64,000 nt of DNA from Candidatus Sulfopaludibacter sp. SbA3 (GTDB taxonomy: Bacteria > Pseudomonadota > Alphaproteobacteria > Caulobacterales > Hyphomonadaceae): NCBI GenBank assembly GCA_945888325.1, contig CAMDAC010000001.1, forward strand, positions 267,464-331,463, in the 5' to 3' direction. Of the stretch, positions 1 to 8,702 are shown piece by piece. The notes below the pieces were generated by a model. The model saw only the letters and a list, made by a program, of their open reading frames with translations. It was not told the DNA's origin and ran no database searches. The translations under genes and the position numbers were made by a program. Position 1 is the stretch's first letter. Every line of letters starts with the position of its first letter.

Positions 1-1
1 G

Positions 2-715
2 CTTGCCCGGTTCCGGACCTGCGACTGGCATGTCGGGCTGACGATCGACCTCCTGCGCCATATCCGCGAGCAGGGTGTCAGCGAAGACCGCTCCGCCATC
101 ATCCATACCTACGCAGACTTTCAGGGTACGGAGCCTGTGTCGCGGGCGAGCCTGACGACACCAGAAGGCGTGCCCGTCGCGCTGTCACTTGCCCGGCTGC
201 ACGAGAAGAAAGGGCTCGACACCCTGCTCGAGGCAGCCGCGCGGCTGCCGGACTTGCATGTCTGGATCGCCGGGGAGGGCCCGCTCGAAGCGGAGCTCAA
301 GGCACAGTGCACACGGCTGGGCCTCGACCACCGGGTGCGCTTTCTTGGTTGGCGCAATGACCGGGGCGCGTTGCTCGCGGCCTGCGATGTCGTCGCGTTT
401 CCGTCCCGGTACGAACCATTCGGCACGGTGACCGTGGACGCCTGGGCGGCGAGCCGCCCGCTGGTCGCCGCGGACGCCGTCGGCCCGGCGGCGTATGTGA
501 AGGACGGCGTCAACGGATTGTTGGTGCCGAAGAATGATGTCGATGCGCTCGCGGCGGCGCTCGGCCGGGTCATCTATGACAAGGCGCTGGCGCAGAAGCT
601 CGTGGCGGGCGGCCGCGCGAGCTATGAGGCGCAGTTCACGAAAGCGGCGTTCCAGCGCGACTCGCTCGCGTTCTACGAAAAGGTCCGCGCACATGCCGGA
701 CCGTTCGGTGGCTGA
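2..715 (+). CDS. Glycosyltransferase family 4 (GT-B), C-terminal part, cut by window start
   Basis: The reading frame is open from the first base and ends with TGA at 713-715, so only the C-terminal half of the enzyme is present. It has the usual GT4 nucleotide-sugar-binding Rossmann domain: the frame runs through LSLARLHEKKGLDTLLEAA, then IAGEGPLEAEL, FLGWRNDRGALLAACDVVAFPS and the donor-binding EPFGTVTVDAW. Family 4 enzymes normally carry an E-x7-E pair in that last motif; here the second acidic residue is Asp. Such enzymes transfer a sugar from an NDP or UDP donor in lipopolysaccharide or exopolysaccharide assembly. The acceptor cannot be inferred. It meets the deaminase gene end to end (stops at 715 and 716), so the two genes are convergent with no gap. 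Confidence 0.85.
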   Translation, partial: LARFRTCDWHVGLTIDLLRHIREQGVSEDRSAIIHTYADFQGTEPVSRASLTTPEGVPVALSLARLHEKKGLDTLLEAAARLPDLHVWIAGEGPLEAELKAQCTRLGLDHRVRFLGWRNDRGALLAACDVVAFPSRYEPFGTVTVDAWAASRPLVAADAVGPAAYVKDGVNGLLVPKNDVDALAAALGRVIYDKALAQKLVAGGRASYEAQFTKAAFQRDSLAFYEKVRAHAGPFGG

Positions 716-1174
716 TTACGCCTTAGCGCTCCTGAAGAACCAGGCATAAAGCCGCGCGGCGCGGCGGTTTCCCCGGCCGATGTCGACCCGAACACCGGCG
801 TCCTTGAGGATGCGAATGCCGTCGCGGGCGGTCGGGTGCGGGTCTTCGGTGGCGACCACCACGCGGGCGATGCCGGCGCTGACGAGCTTGTTCGAGCAGG
901 ACGCGGCGCCGCTGGAGCGTTCGCGGCAAGGCTCCAGCGTGACATAGGCGGTTCCGCCTTTTGCGCGGGTGCCGGCGTCGTCCAGCGCCACTTCTTCCGC
1001 ATGCGGACGGCCGCCCTGGCCGGTGACGCCTTCGCCGACAAGGTGCCCGCGCGCATCAAGGATGACGCAGCCGACCGACGGGTTTTCCCCGGTGAGCCCC
1101 TGGTTGAGCCCGGCGAGCGCCAGCGCCCGGCCCATCATCCGCTGATCGCGGCGCCGGGTTGGTCTGAAACTCAC
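716..1174 (-). CDS. RibD-type deaminase domain protein, stand-alone
   Basis: A 152-residue zinc-dependent cytidine-deaminase-fold protein. The zinc and catalytic signatures are HAEEVAL and TLEPC followed by a second Cys in the SSGAASC segment, matching the deaminase half of RibD, which deaminates diaminohydroxyphosphoribosylaminopyrimidine in riboflavin synthesis. The C-terminal reductase domain of bifunctional RibD is absent, so this may be a split RibD or another nucleotide deaminase. I chose the GTG at 1174 because its first two bases overlap the gpmA stop (GTGA), which implies translational coupling, and because it keeps the [14 protein letters not shown] helix that opens RibD proteins. 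An ATG at 1138 is the alternative start. It is the last gene of the AGE/gpmA operon in reverse. Confidence 0.75.
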   Translation of the reverse strand: MSFRPTRRRDQRMMGRALALAGLNQGLTGENPSVGCVILDARGHLVGEGVTGQGGRPHAEEVALDDAGTRAKGGTAYVTLEPCRERSSGAASCSNKLVSAGIARVVVATEDPHPTARDGIRILKDAGVRVDIGRGNRRAARLYAWFFRSAKA

Positions 1175-1884
1175 GGCAGGGCGGGGAGGGGCTTGGCCCG
1201 CGCGGCGTCGAGATAGCGCACGGCGACCGGCTTGAGCGAAGCATCGAGATCGATCAGCAGCGGGTTGCCGGTCGGGATTTCGATCTCGGTGATCGTCTCG
1301 TCCGGCACGTTGAAGAGGTGCTTGACCAGTGCGCGCAGCGAGTTGCCATGCGCGGCGACCAGCACATCGTTTCCGTCCGCCAGGACCGGCGCGATGCGCG
1401 ATTGCCAATAGGGCAGCACGCGCTCCAGTGTCGTCTTCAGGCTTTCCGTGTCCGGAATGTCGATGCCGCGATAGCGCGGATCGGAGGCAAGATCATACGT
1501 GCCGCCCGTGGCAAGTGGCGGCGGCGGAATGTCATAGCTGCGGCGCCAGATGTGGACCTGGTCTTCGCCGTGCTGGGCGGCGGTCTCCGCCTTGTCGAGG
1601 CCGGTGAGGCCGCCATAGTGGCGCTCGTTCAGGTGCCAGTCTTTCTCCACCGGGATCCAGGCGCGCTTCATTTCGGTCAGCGCCAGCCAGAGCGTGCGGA
1701 TGGCGCGGGTCTGCACGCTGGTGAAGGCGTAGCGGAAATCGGCGCCGGTCGCGGCGAGCAGCTGGCCGGAGGCGCGCGCTTCGGCTTCGCCCTGCGCGGT
1801 GAGGTCGGCGTCCCACCAGCCGGTGAAGCGGTTCTCGAGGTTCCAGGCGGATTGTCCGTGGCGGATGAGGGCGAGTTTGGGCAT
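1171..1884 (-). CDS. gpmA: 2,3-bisphosphoglycerate-dependent phosphoglycerate mutase
   Basis: A 237-residue histidine phosphatase superfamily enzyme interconverting 3- and 2-phosphoglycerate in glycolysis and gluconeogenesis. The N-terminal [20 protein letters not shown] holds the phosphorylated His of the RHG motif, [12 protein letters not shown] is the family-specific substrate loop, and [17 protein letters not shown] carries the second catalytic His. Length matches bacterial dPGM. The stop overlaps the downstream deaminase start (GTGA), and the AGE-family gene shares the strand, starting about 1.2 kb upstream and ending 61 bases before gpmA. The ATG at 1884 sits directly before the conserved PKLALIRHG. 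Confidence 0.95.
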   Translation of the reverse strand: MPKLALIRHGQSAWNLENRFTGWWDADLTAQGEAEARASGQLLAATGADFRYAFTSVQTRAIRTLWLALTEMKRAWIPVEKDWHLNERHYGGLTGLDKAETAAQHGEDQVHIWRRSYDIPPPPLATGGTYDLASDPRYRGIDIPDTESLKTTLERVLPYWQSRIAPVLADGNDVLVAAHGNSLRALVKHLFNVPDETITEIEIPTGNPLLIDLDASLKPVAVRYLDAARAKPLPALP

Positions 1885-1945
1885 GCGTGTCCTGACAGTA
1901 GGGCGGGGCGATCCGGCGCGTTATGCGTCGTAACCCTTTAGAATT

Positions 1946-3091
1946 TCAAGCGTCCATGACGCGGATCAGCTCGGCGAAGGCGAGCACGACATGGTAGCCG
2001 GTGGAGGCCGGCATGTCCTTCGCAAGAACGCTGCCATCGGCGGCGAAGTGATCGATCCAGCCGCCATCCTCAGTGAGGAACTCGTCCATCAGCACATCGA
2101 AGCTGCGGCACGCCGCGGCCGCGAACCGGTCATCGCCGCGCTGCTCGTACATCGCGAGGTGGGCTTTCAGTGCCTCGGTCTGCGGCCAGGTGCGGCGCGA
2201 GGCGTCATGCGCGATGCCGTGGCGGGTCACTTCCTGACAGGCGCGGCCTGCCTCATCGAGGGTGGACAGGCCGAAGCCGTAAAGCCGCGTCGCAGCGTCT
2301 GGCAACGGCTTGTTCGCGAGCCGCGACCAGGTGTGCAGCAGCCAGACCCATTCGAACTGGTGGCCGGGCTCGACAATGTCCGCGGCCTCGCCGGTCGGCA
2401 TCGACCAGTCGGGCGCAAACCTCTCGCCCAGCAACCCGCCTTCGCCGGCGGTGAAGCGGGTCTCGAACAGCTGGATGATCTCCGAGGCGCGGGCGAGATG
2501 GTCAGCGCTGCGCTCGGCCCGGTACAGGGAGAGGCAGGCTTCCAGCAGATGCATGTGCGGGTTCTGCAGACGGACGGATGGTGCGGGCAGGGCCTCAGCA
2601 TAGCCGCCGTGTGCGGTGTCGCGGGCCAGTCGGTCGAGCGCGGCGAGGACCGCGTTCGCACTCGCCAGCGCCTCGCCGGCCGGGCGGGGCCCATTGGCGG
2701 CTTCGGCGAGGGCGAACAGGACGAAGGCGGTGTCGTAGAGGTCCGCCGACGCGTCGGCGAGGCCGCTGCCATCGGCGTGCAAGGTTTTTCCGGGCAGGCC
2801 GCTGGTGGCAAGGGCGGGGCCGGTGAGGATGGAGACGCCGGACTGGACGAGGCGGGCGGCGGTATCGCGCCGCCACCCCATCCGCCAGGCCTCGGCGAAC
2901 AGGTAGGTCTGGCGCGCCTGCAGCCGGACCCGGGTGATGTCGCGTGCCAGTTCGTCATGCTGCAGCGACAGGACTTCGGGAAACAGGCCGGCGTCTGTCA
3001 GCCCGTGTTCGGCCCAGAGCGGGAAACAGCTGTCGAACAGCCAGAGCCGGGCTTCCTTGGCACGGCGGCGCAGGGCGCTGGTCGTCATCAT
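1946..3091 (-). CDS. AGE family epimerase/isomerase
   Basis: A 381-residue (alpha/alpha)6-barrel protein of the N-acylglucosamine 2-epimerase / mannose isomerase family. Recognisable motifs are NPHMHLLEACLSLYRA near the middle, PGHQFEWVWLLHTW with the family's catalytic His/Glu/Trp cluster, and WPQTEALKAHL towards the C-terminus. Members interconvert N-acetylglucosamine and N-acetylmannosamine, mannose and fructose or glucose, or related sugars; the sequence does not settle the substrate. It is cytoplasmic, with no signal peptide. It lies upstream of gpmA on the same strand with 61 bases between them, and is divergent from the small membrane-anchored protein at 3223, so 3092-3222 should hold both promoters. 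Confidence 0.88.
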   Translation of the reverse strand: MMTTSALRRRAKEARLWLFDSCFPLWAEHGLTDAGLFPEVLSLQHDELARDITRVRLQARQTYLFAEAWRMGWRRDTAARLVQSGVSILTGPALATSGLPGKTLHADGSGLADASADLYDTAFVLFALAEAANGPRPAGEALASANAVLAALDRLARDTAHGGYAEALPAPSVRLQNPHMHLLEACLSLYRAERSADHLARASEIIQLFETRFTAGEGGLLGERFAPDWSMPTGEAADIVEPGHQFEWVWLLHTWSRLANKPLPDAATRLYGFGLSTLDEAGRACQEVTRHGIAHDASRRTWPQTEALKAHLAMYEQRGDDRFAAAACRSFDVLMDEFLTEDGGWIDHFAADGSVLAKDMPASTGYHVVLAFAELIRVMDA

Positions 3092-3222
3092 GTGCCTGCC
3101 TCCCAGGTTTCAGCTGCGCAGTGCAAATGGCTCGCCAATCCGCTTCCGGAACTGCTAACAGGAGGCTCCCGGCTTGGCCAGCCGGGGCATCGACGAAGGC
3201 TGCGGACGACACAAGGACAGGC

Positions 3223-3804
3223 ATGCGCGACCGGATTTTCTTTCCCCTTGCGGGCCTGCTCGTCATCCTGATGGTGTTTCTGGCGCTGCAACCCGGCATC
3301 GGGCGCCTGCCGACTGGCGCGGTGGCAGGCGACGGGGTCAACTATGACCGGATCGTGATCGAGGGCCGGTATCTCAACAAGGTGATCGCCGGGGGCGATG
3401 CGCGCACGAAACTGCTGCGCACGCCGGAGCGCGGCTACATTCTGCAGATTGAGGCCGAGGCGCTGGCGCTGGCCGCGGCGCCGGAACTCGGGCCGCACTT
3501 CCGGCTCGCGCCGGATCTGGAAGTGCAGTTCTCGGGCAAGAAAATCCGCGTCACGGTGCGGGCGCGCCCGGCGGATGACCGGGGCGCGATGGAGATGCAG
3601 GCCAACTATTCGGCCGGCCGGGTCGGCGAGTCGGGCTGGCGGAAGTTTGCGCTGCAGCCGGGCTTTACCGATTTCTCTTTCGAATATGATGTGCCGGTGG
3701 CGACCGGGGATCAGGGCGTGGATTACCTGGCGGTGCGCCCGGTCGTGCCGGAAAAGCTGCGAGGTTTGCTGGTCGAGCGGATCACCATCGACCGGCTGTC
3801 CTGA
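3223..3804 (+). CDS. Membrane-anchored protein of unknown function
   Basis: A 193-residue protein with one N-terminal hydrophobic helix (about residues 6-22, FPLAGLLVILMVFLAL) and a predicted periplasmic domain of about 165 residues. The domain is rich in short beta-strand-like stretches, for example VQFSGKKIRVTVRARPAD and FTDFSFEYDVPV, suggesting a beta-sandwich or carbohydrate-binding-type fold. This is inference from pattern, and I do not recognise a family. The ATG at 3223 was chosen because it begins the membrane helix; the frame stays open upstream but that part is antisense to the AGE gene. It is divergent from the AGE gene and followed about 100 bases later by the prolyl oligopeptidase gene. 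Confidence 0.65.
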   Translation: MRDRIFFPLAGLLVILMVFLALQPGIGRLPTGAVAGDGVNYDRIVIEGRYLNKVIAGGDARTKLLRTPERGYILQIEAEALALAAAPELGPHFRLAPDLEVQFSGKKIRVTVRARPADDRGAMEMQANYSAGRVGESGWRKFALQPGFTDFSFEYDVPVATGDQGVDYLAVRPVVPEKLRGLLVERITIDRLS

Positions 3805-3910
3805 TCCGGTTTGCCCGATGGGCCGGTTTGGCTATCAAGCCGCCTTCGCCTCTTGCGCTGGCAGCCTCCTGCCATAGGTGCAGTTCTCGAACCCGATGAC
3901 AGGAACTTCC

Positions 3911-6079
3911 ATGCGTATCCTCCCCGCCCTGATCGGTGCAGCGGTGCTTGCCGCTTGCGCTTCCGCCCCCACCCCGGAGACCAACGTGACCGCCGAGACC
4001 AAAGTTCAGACTGCGCCTTTCGATGCCGCGTCGCATCTCTGGCTCGAGGAGGTCGAGGGCGCCGAGGCGCTGGCCTGGGTGACGGCGCAGAACACGCGCA
4101 CGCTGGCCGAGCTGGAAGCCGATCCGCGCTATGCGGGGTATGAGGCGTCGGCGCTGGAAGTGCTGAACTCCAGCGAGCGGATTCCGTACGGCACGGTGCG
4201 CGACGGCTTCGTCTACAATTTCTGGCAGGACTCGGTGAACGTGCGCGGCCTTTGGCGCCGCACCCCGCTGGCGAGCTATGCGACCGAGGCGCCGGTGTGG
4301 GAGACGATCGTCGATTTCGACAAGCTGGCCGCCGACGAGGGCAAGAACTGGGTCTACAAGGGCGCCGACTGTTTCCGGCCGAAGGCCGGCGGCAAGTATA
4401 GCTGCCTCGTGTCGCTGTCGGATGGCGGCAAGGACGCGGTGATCAACCGCGAGTTTGACCTTGAGGCCAAGACGTTTGTGGACGGCGGGTTCGTGACGCC
4501 GGAAGCCAAGCAGGGCCTCGCCTGGGCGGGACGAGACACGCTGCTGGTTGCGACCAACTGGGGCGAGGGCACGCTGACGGAGTCGGGCTATCCCTTCATC
4601 GTCAAGCGCTGGGCCCGCGGCACGCCGCTGGAGGCCGCGCCGGAACTGATCCGCGGCAAGGAGACCGATGTCGGCGTCTGGCCGATGACGATGGAGCTGG
4701 AAGACGGCCGCATCCTGGAAGGCGCGGTGCAGGCAGAGACCTTCTTCACGTCCAACTATTTCTGGTTCCCGGAAGGCGAGAGCGCGCCGGTGCAGTGGCC
4801 GATCCCGCCGATGGTGTCGATCAACGGCGTCTACAAAGGCCAGTTCCTCTTCTCGCTGCAACAAGACTGGGCGCCGGAAGGGCAGGCCGCATTCAAGGCC
4901 GGCGACCTCGTGGCGTTCGAGCTTGAGCAATTCCTGATGACCCGCAAGCTGCCGCCGGTGATCCTCGTTTTCCGGCCGAACGAGACGCAGGCGGTTGACG
5001 GTGTGGCGGTCGCCAAGGGTGCGGCGCTGCTGGCGATCAGCGACAATGTGATCGGCAAGGTACTGCGACTGGAGCCGTCCGCAGGCGGATGGACGACGAC
5101 GCCGGTGGAACTGCCGGGCACGGGGCAGGTGGGAATCGCGTTTTCGGACGACAACGAGACCACCGTCTTCCTCAGCTATCAGGATTTCCTGACACCAGAC
5201 TCGCTGCTGAACTATGACATCGCGACCGGTGCGGTCACGACACTGAAAAGCCTGCCGGCGAAGTTCGACACGGCCGGCCTCAAGGTCGAGCAGTTCTTCG
5301 CAACGTCGAAGGATGGCACCAAGGTGCCCTATTTCATCATTCACCGCGAGGACATTGAGCTCGACGGCAAGACGCCGACCCTCCTCTACGGCTATGGCGG
5401 TTTCCAAGTTTCGATGACGCCCGGCTACAGCCCGGTGATGGGGCGCAACTGGCTGGAACAGGGCGGGGCTTACGTGCTCGCCAACATCCGCGGCGGCGGC
5501 GAGTTCGGCCCCAACTGGCACCAGGCGGGCCTGAAGCTCAATCGCCAGCGCATCTATGATGACTTCATCGCGGTCGGCGAAGACCTGATCGCGAAGAAGA
5601 TCACCTCGCCGGAACATCTCGGCATCCAGGGCGGCTCGAATGGCGGCCTCCTGATGGGCGTGATGCTGAACCAGCGCCCGGACCTCTGGAACGCGGTCGT
5701 GGTGCAGGTGCCGCTGCTCGACATGCTGCGATATCACCTGCTGCTCGCGGGCGCGTCCTGGGTCGGCGAATATGGCTCGCCGGATGTGCCGGAAGAGCGC
5801 GCCTTCCTCGAGACGATCTCGCCCTACCAGAACTTCGATGCCTCGAAGCCTTACCCCGTGCCCTTCTTCGTGACGTCCACGAAGGATGACCGGGTGCACC
5901 CAGGCCATGCCCGCAAGATGGCGAAACGCTTCGAGGAGGCCGGCCTGCCGTTCTATTATTTCGAGAACATGGACGGCGGCCACGCGGCAGCGGCAGACCA
6001 GACGGCCCGGGCCAAACGCTCGGCGCTGGAGTTTACCTATCTGGCGCGCCAGCTGTTCCCGGAGGCGAAACAAGACTAA
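3911..6079 (+). CDS. Prolyl oligopeptidase family serine peptidase (S9A), lipoprotein
   Basis: A 722-residue S9A peptidase that cleaves proline-containing peptides. The N-terminus has a lipoprotein signal with lipobox LAAC, so it is probably a periplasm-facing lipoprotein. The N-terminal half should be the seven-bladed propeller; the C-terminal alpha/beta-hydrolase domain carries the nucleophile in GGSNGG (Ser576), an Asp in KDDRVHPG (659/660) and His691 in DGGHAAA. The ATG at 3911 was chosen over in-frame ATGs at 3878 and 3896 because it starts the signal peptide and follows an AGGAA box. The nearby sequence LYGYGGFQVSM and NIRGGGEFGP are typical of this family. It is followed by 243 bases before ffh. 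Confidence 0.93.
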   Translation: MRILPALIGAAVLAACASAPTPETNVTAETKVQTAPFDAASHLWLEEVEGAEALAWVTAQNTRTLAELEADPRYAGYEASALEVLNSSERIPYGTVRDGFVYNFWQDSVNVRGLWRRTPLASYATEAPVWETIVDFDKLAADEGKNWVYKGADCFRPKAGGKYSCLVSLSDGGKDAVINREFDLEAKTFVDGGFVTPEAKQGLAWAGRDTLLVATNWGEGTLTESGYPFIVKRWARGTPLEAAPELIRGKETDVGVWPMTMELEDGRILEGAVQAETFFTSNYFWFPEGESAPVQWPIPPMVSINGVYKGQFLFSLQQDWAPEGQAAFKAGDLVAFELEQFLMTRKLPPVILVFRPNETQAVDGVAVAKGAALLAISDNVIGKVLRLEPSAGGWTTTPVELPGTGQVGIAFSDDNETTVFLSYQDFLTPDSLLNYDIATGAVTTLKSLPAKFDTAGLKVEQFFATSKDGTKVPYFIIHREDIELDGKTPTLLYGYGGFQVSMTPGYSPVMGRNWLEQGGAYVLANIRGGGEFGPNWHQAGLKLNRQRIYDDFIAVGEDLIAKKITSPEHLGIQGGSNGGLLMGVMLNQRPDLWNAVVVQVPLLDMLRYHLLLAGASWVGEYGSPDVPEERAFLETISPYQNFDASKPYPVPFFVTSTKDDRVHPGHARKMAKRFEEAGLPFYYFENMDGGHAAAADQTARAKRSALEFTYLARQLFPEAKQD

Positions 6080-6151
6080 CGCCGTCCGCCGAAGGTCCCA
6101 GTGAAGGCTGGGGTCTGCGGCGCCGGGGGTTACCGGAGCCGCCCCCTTTAC

Positions 6152-6180
6152 TTGACCTGTGGAATGCGCCGTGCTTTAGG
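6152..6180 (+). promoter_or_regulatory. Putative sigma70-type promoter upstream of ffh
   Basis: TTGACC at 6152-6157 and TTTAGG at 6175-6180 are separated by 17 bases, a good -35 match and a weak -10. It lies 142 bases upstream of the ffh start. The stretch 6181-6322 also holds a GC-rich inverted repeat around 6246-6265 (GGCGGGG / CCCCGCC type). Called by eye only. Confidence 0.4.
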
Positions 6181-6322
6181 CGCCCCACATCATGCGCAAT
6201 CCATAAGCGCGCCCTGACTTGCCCATGTTCCTTGGTGAACGGGAGGCGGCGGGGCCCCCCGCCCGGCGATATTTCGCTCAGCGGGGCTTTTCGGCTTTGC
6301 GCGTCATGAGGAGACGGAAGCG

Positions 6323-7813
6323 ATGTTCGACGCCCTGAGCGAACGCCTTGGCAGTATCTTCGACGGCCTGACCGGGCGCGGCGCGCTGTCCGAAAAGGAC
6401 GTCGGCGAAGCCCTGCGCGAAATCCGCGTCGCCCTGCTCGAGGCCGACGTGGCGCTGCCGGTGGTCAAGGACTTCATCGAAAAGGTGCGCGTGCGCGCCG
6501 TCGGTGAAGAAGTCATCCGCTCGGTCCGCCCCGGCCAGCAGGTTATCAAGATCGTCTATGACGCCCTCGTCGATATGCTGGGCGCGGATGAAGAGGAATC
6601 CCACCTTCGCGTCGATGTGCCCCCGGCGGTCGTGATGATGGCCGGCCTGCAGGGCTCGGGCAAAACCACCACCACCGGCAAGATCGCCAAACGCCTCGCC
6701 GACCGCGGCAAGAAACGCATCCTGCTCGCCTCGCTCGACGTGCGCCGCCCCGCCGCGATGGAGCAACTTGCGGTCCTTGCCCAGCAGGCCGGTCCGCTGG
6801 TCACCTCGCTGCCGATCATTCCGGGCCAGCTGCCCGCCGACATCGCCCGCCGCGCCATTCAGGCCGCCAAGATCGGCGGCTATGACGTTCTCTTCCTCGA
6901 TACCGCCGGCCGCACCTCGATCGACGAGCAGATGATGAGCGAGGCGGCCGAGATCGCCGCGATTGCTCAGCCCTCGGAAGTTCTTCTGGTCGCCGATGCG
7001 CTGACCGGTCAGGACGCGGTCGAGACCGCCCGCCGCTTCCATGAGCGCCTGCCGCTGACCGGACTCGTCCTGACACGGATGGACGGCGACGGGCGGGGCG
7101 GCGCCGCGCTTTCCATGCGCGCTGTCACCGGCCTGCCGATCAAGTTCCTCGGGGTCGGTGAAAAGCTGGACGGCCTCGACACGTTCGATGCCAAGCGCGT
7201 CGCCGGCCGCATCCTCGGGCAGGGCGACATCGTCAGCCTCGTCGAGAAGGCGTCCGAGCAGATGGACGCCGAAAAAGCCGAGCGGATGGCCGCGAAGCTC
7301 AAGAAGGGCGAGTTCGATCTAGAAGACCTGGCCGAGCAGCTGCGCCAGATGCAGCGCATGGGCGGCATGAGCGGCATCATGGGCATGATGCCCGGCGTGC
7401 GCAAAGCCAAGGAAGCGATGGCCAACATCGACGACCGCGTGCTGAAGCGCCAGGAAGCAATCATCCTGTCGATGACGCGCGCCGAGCGGCGCAAGCCCGC
7501 GCTGCTGAACGCCTCGCGCCGCAAGCGGATTGCCGCCGGCGCCGGTGTGGATGTCTCCGACGTCAACAAGCTGATGAAGATGCATCAGCAAATGGCGACG
7601 ATGATGAAGCAGATGCGCACCAAGGGCGGCATGAAGAACATGCTCGGCGCCGCGCAGGCGGCCGGCCTCAAGCCCTCTGACCTCGCCAAGATGGGCGGCA
7701 TGAGCGGCGGCATGCCGGGCGGGCTGCCCGGTCTCGGCGGACCCTCCGCAGGCGGACTACCTGGCCTCGGCGGCGGCACGCTGCCTGGCCTTCCCGGGAG
7801 CAAGAAGAAATGA
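6323..7813 (+). CDS. ffh: Signal recognition particle protein Ffh (SRP54)
   Basis: A 496-residue SRP GTPase that binds 4.5S RNA and signal peptides of nascent inner-membrane proteins and docks with FtsY. The N domain (about 1-95) is followed by the G domain with P-loop GLQGSGKTTTTGK (about 108-120), DVRRPAAMEQL, LFLDTAGR and TRMDGDGRGGAALS. The methionine-rich M domain (about 300-440) contains MQRMGGMSGIMGMMPG and the RNA-binding SMTRAERRKP segment. The tail after about residue 450 is Gly/Pro/Leu-rich, as in many alphaproteobacterial Ffh. No 4.5S RNA gene was recognised nearby. Its TGA overlaps the chorismate mutase ATG (ATGA). Confidence 0.97.
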   Translation: MFDALSERLGSIFDGLTGRGALSEKDVGEALREIRVALLEADVALPVVKDFIEKVRVRAVGEEVIRSVRPGQQVIKIVYDALVDMLGADEEESHLRVDVPPAVVMMAGLQGSGKTTTTGKIAKRLADRGKKRILLASLDVRRPAAMEQLAVLAQQAGPLVTSLPIIPGQLPADIARRAIQAAKIGGYDVLFLDTAGRTSIDEQMMSEAAEIAAIAQPSEVLLVADALTGQDAVETARRFHERLPLTGLVLTRMDGDGRGGAALSMRAVTGLPIKFLGVGEKLDGLDTFDAKRVAGRILGQGDIVSLVEKASEQMDAEKAERMAAKLKKGEFDLEDLAEQLRQMQRMGGMSGIMGMMPGVRKAKEAMANIDDRVLKRQEAIILSMTRAERRKPALLNASRRKRIAAGAGVDVSDVNKLMKMHQQMATMMKQMRTKGGMKNMLGAAQAAGLKPSDLAKMGGMSGGMPGGLPGLGGPSAGGLPGLGGGTLPGLPGSKKK

Positions 7814-8121
7814 CCAGCCCTGACCAGACCCTCGCCCTGTTCCAGCTGAACCAGCTGCGCGCCTCCATCGACAACATGGACTCGATCCTCGTCCATACGC
7901 TGGCCGAGCGCTTCAAGCTGACCCAGCAGGTCGGCAAGCTGAAGGCGCTGCACAATATGCCGCCTGCGGACAAATCGCGCGAGAGCGAGCAGATCCAGCG
8001 CCTGCGCCGTCTCGCCCACGAGTCCGGCCTCGACCCGGCCTTTGCCGAAAAATTCCTCACTTTCATCGTGGCAGAAGTCATCCGCCATCATGAGCAGATA
8101 CGCGGCCACGAGGCCGAATAG
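7810..8121 (+). CDS. Chorismate mutase, AroQ type
   Basis: A 103-residue all-helical protein of the AroQ chorismate mutase family, which converts chorismate to prephenate for Phe and Tyr synthesis. The pattern [20 protein letters not shown] near the N-terminus, then [13 protein letters not shown] with the active-site Arg and Lys, and a C-terminal helix [13 protein letters not shown] match the family. It is a single-domain, cytoplasmic enzyme with no prephenate dehydratase or dehydrogenase fused. Its ATG overlaps the ffh stop, so it is probably translated from the ffh message, and rpsP follows 38 bases later. Confidence 0.9.
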   Translation: MTSPDQTLALFQLNQLRASIDNMDSILVHTLAERFKLTQQVGKLKALHNMPPADKSRESEQIQRLRRLAHESGLDPAFAEKFLTFIVAEVIRHHEQIRGHEAE

Positions 8122-8159
8122 ACAAGAACCCCAGAGACGCCACTACACAGGAGATACCC

Positions 8160-8552
8160 ATGGCCCTCAAAATCAGACTCGCCCGCGGCGGGTCCAAGAA
8201 ACGCCCCTTCTACTCGATCGTCGTTGCCGACGCGCGCGCCCCGCGTGATGGCCGCTTCATCGAGAAGATCGGCACCTATGATCCGCGCCTCGGCAAAGAT
8301 TCCGCCGAGCGCGTGAAGGTCGATGCCGTCAAGGCCGCCGACTGGATCAAGAAAGGCGCCCAGCCGACCGACCGCGTCCTGCGCTTCCTCTCGAAAGTCG
8401 AAGTCGACGGCAAACCGGTTGCCGTCTGGACCAACGGCAACAACCCGAACAAGGGCGAGCCGGGCAAGAAAGCCCAGGAACGCGCCAAGGAGCGTGCCGG
8501 CAAAGCTGCTGCGAAGGCTGCTGCCGCTGCCGAGCCGGCAGAAGCCGAGTAG
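8160..8552 (+). CDS. rpsP: 30S ribosomal protein S16
   Basis: A 130-residue S16 protein of the small ribosomal subunit. The start [20 protein letters not shown] and the following [19 protein letters not shown] are the family signature. The core ends near residue 80; the rest is a Lys/Ala-rich tail ending in [11 protein letters not shown], common in alphaproteobacteria. In most bacteria rpsP leads directly into rimM-trmD-rplS; here an intrinsic terminator follows 23 bases after the stop and a crystallin-like gene separates it from rimM. An AGGAG box precedes the ATG. Confidence 0.97.
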   Translation: MALKIRLARGGSKKRPFYSIVVADARAPRDGRFIEKIGTYDPRLGKDSAERVKVDAVKAADWIKKGAQPTDRVLRFLSKVEVDGKPVAVWTNGNNPNKGEPGKKAQERAKERAGKAAAKAAAAAEPAEAE

Positions 8553-8574
8553 TCCCGCCCTCAAGGCCGACAAG

Positions 8575-8608
8575 CAGCCAGCGTTCCGGAAGGGGCGCTG
8601 GCTGTTTT
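8575..8608 (+). terminator. Rho-independent terminator after rpsP
   Basis: CAGCCAGCG at 8575-8583 pairs perfectly with CGCTGGCTG at 8596-8604 (9-bp stem, 12-base loop), followed by TTTT at 8605-8608. It should end the ffh-aroQ-rpsP transcript and separate rpsP from rimM. Confidence 0.8.
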
Positions 8609-8702
8609 CGTTGGCGCGCAGGTGAACGCTGGCCAACGGCGATGGCATGGGCCGTTCAGATGCCGCGCGGCAGAAATCTCTCCATAACCTGGAGACTTTC
8701 CG

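Noticed and set aside
3782..6073. 763-residue open frame antisense to the prolyl oligopeptidase
   Set aside because: It is the high-GC shadow of a gene with clear motifs and a signal peptide; its product is Arg/His/Gln-rich with no domain.
6080..6322. 4.5S SRP RNA gene next to ffh
   Set aside because: The GC-rich hairpins there do not contain the conserved GGAA/AGCA tetraloop and internal-loop sequence of SRP RNA.
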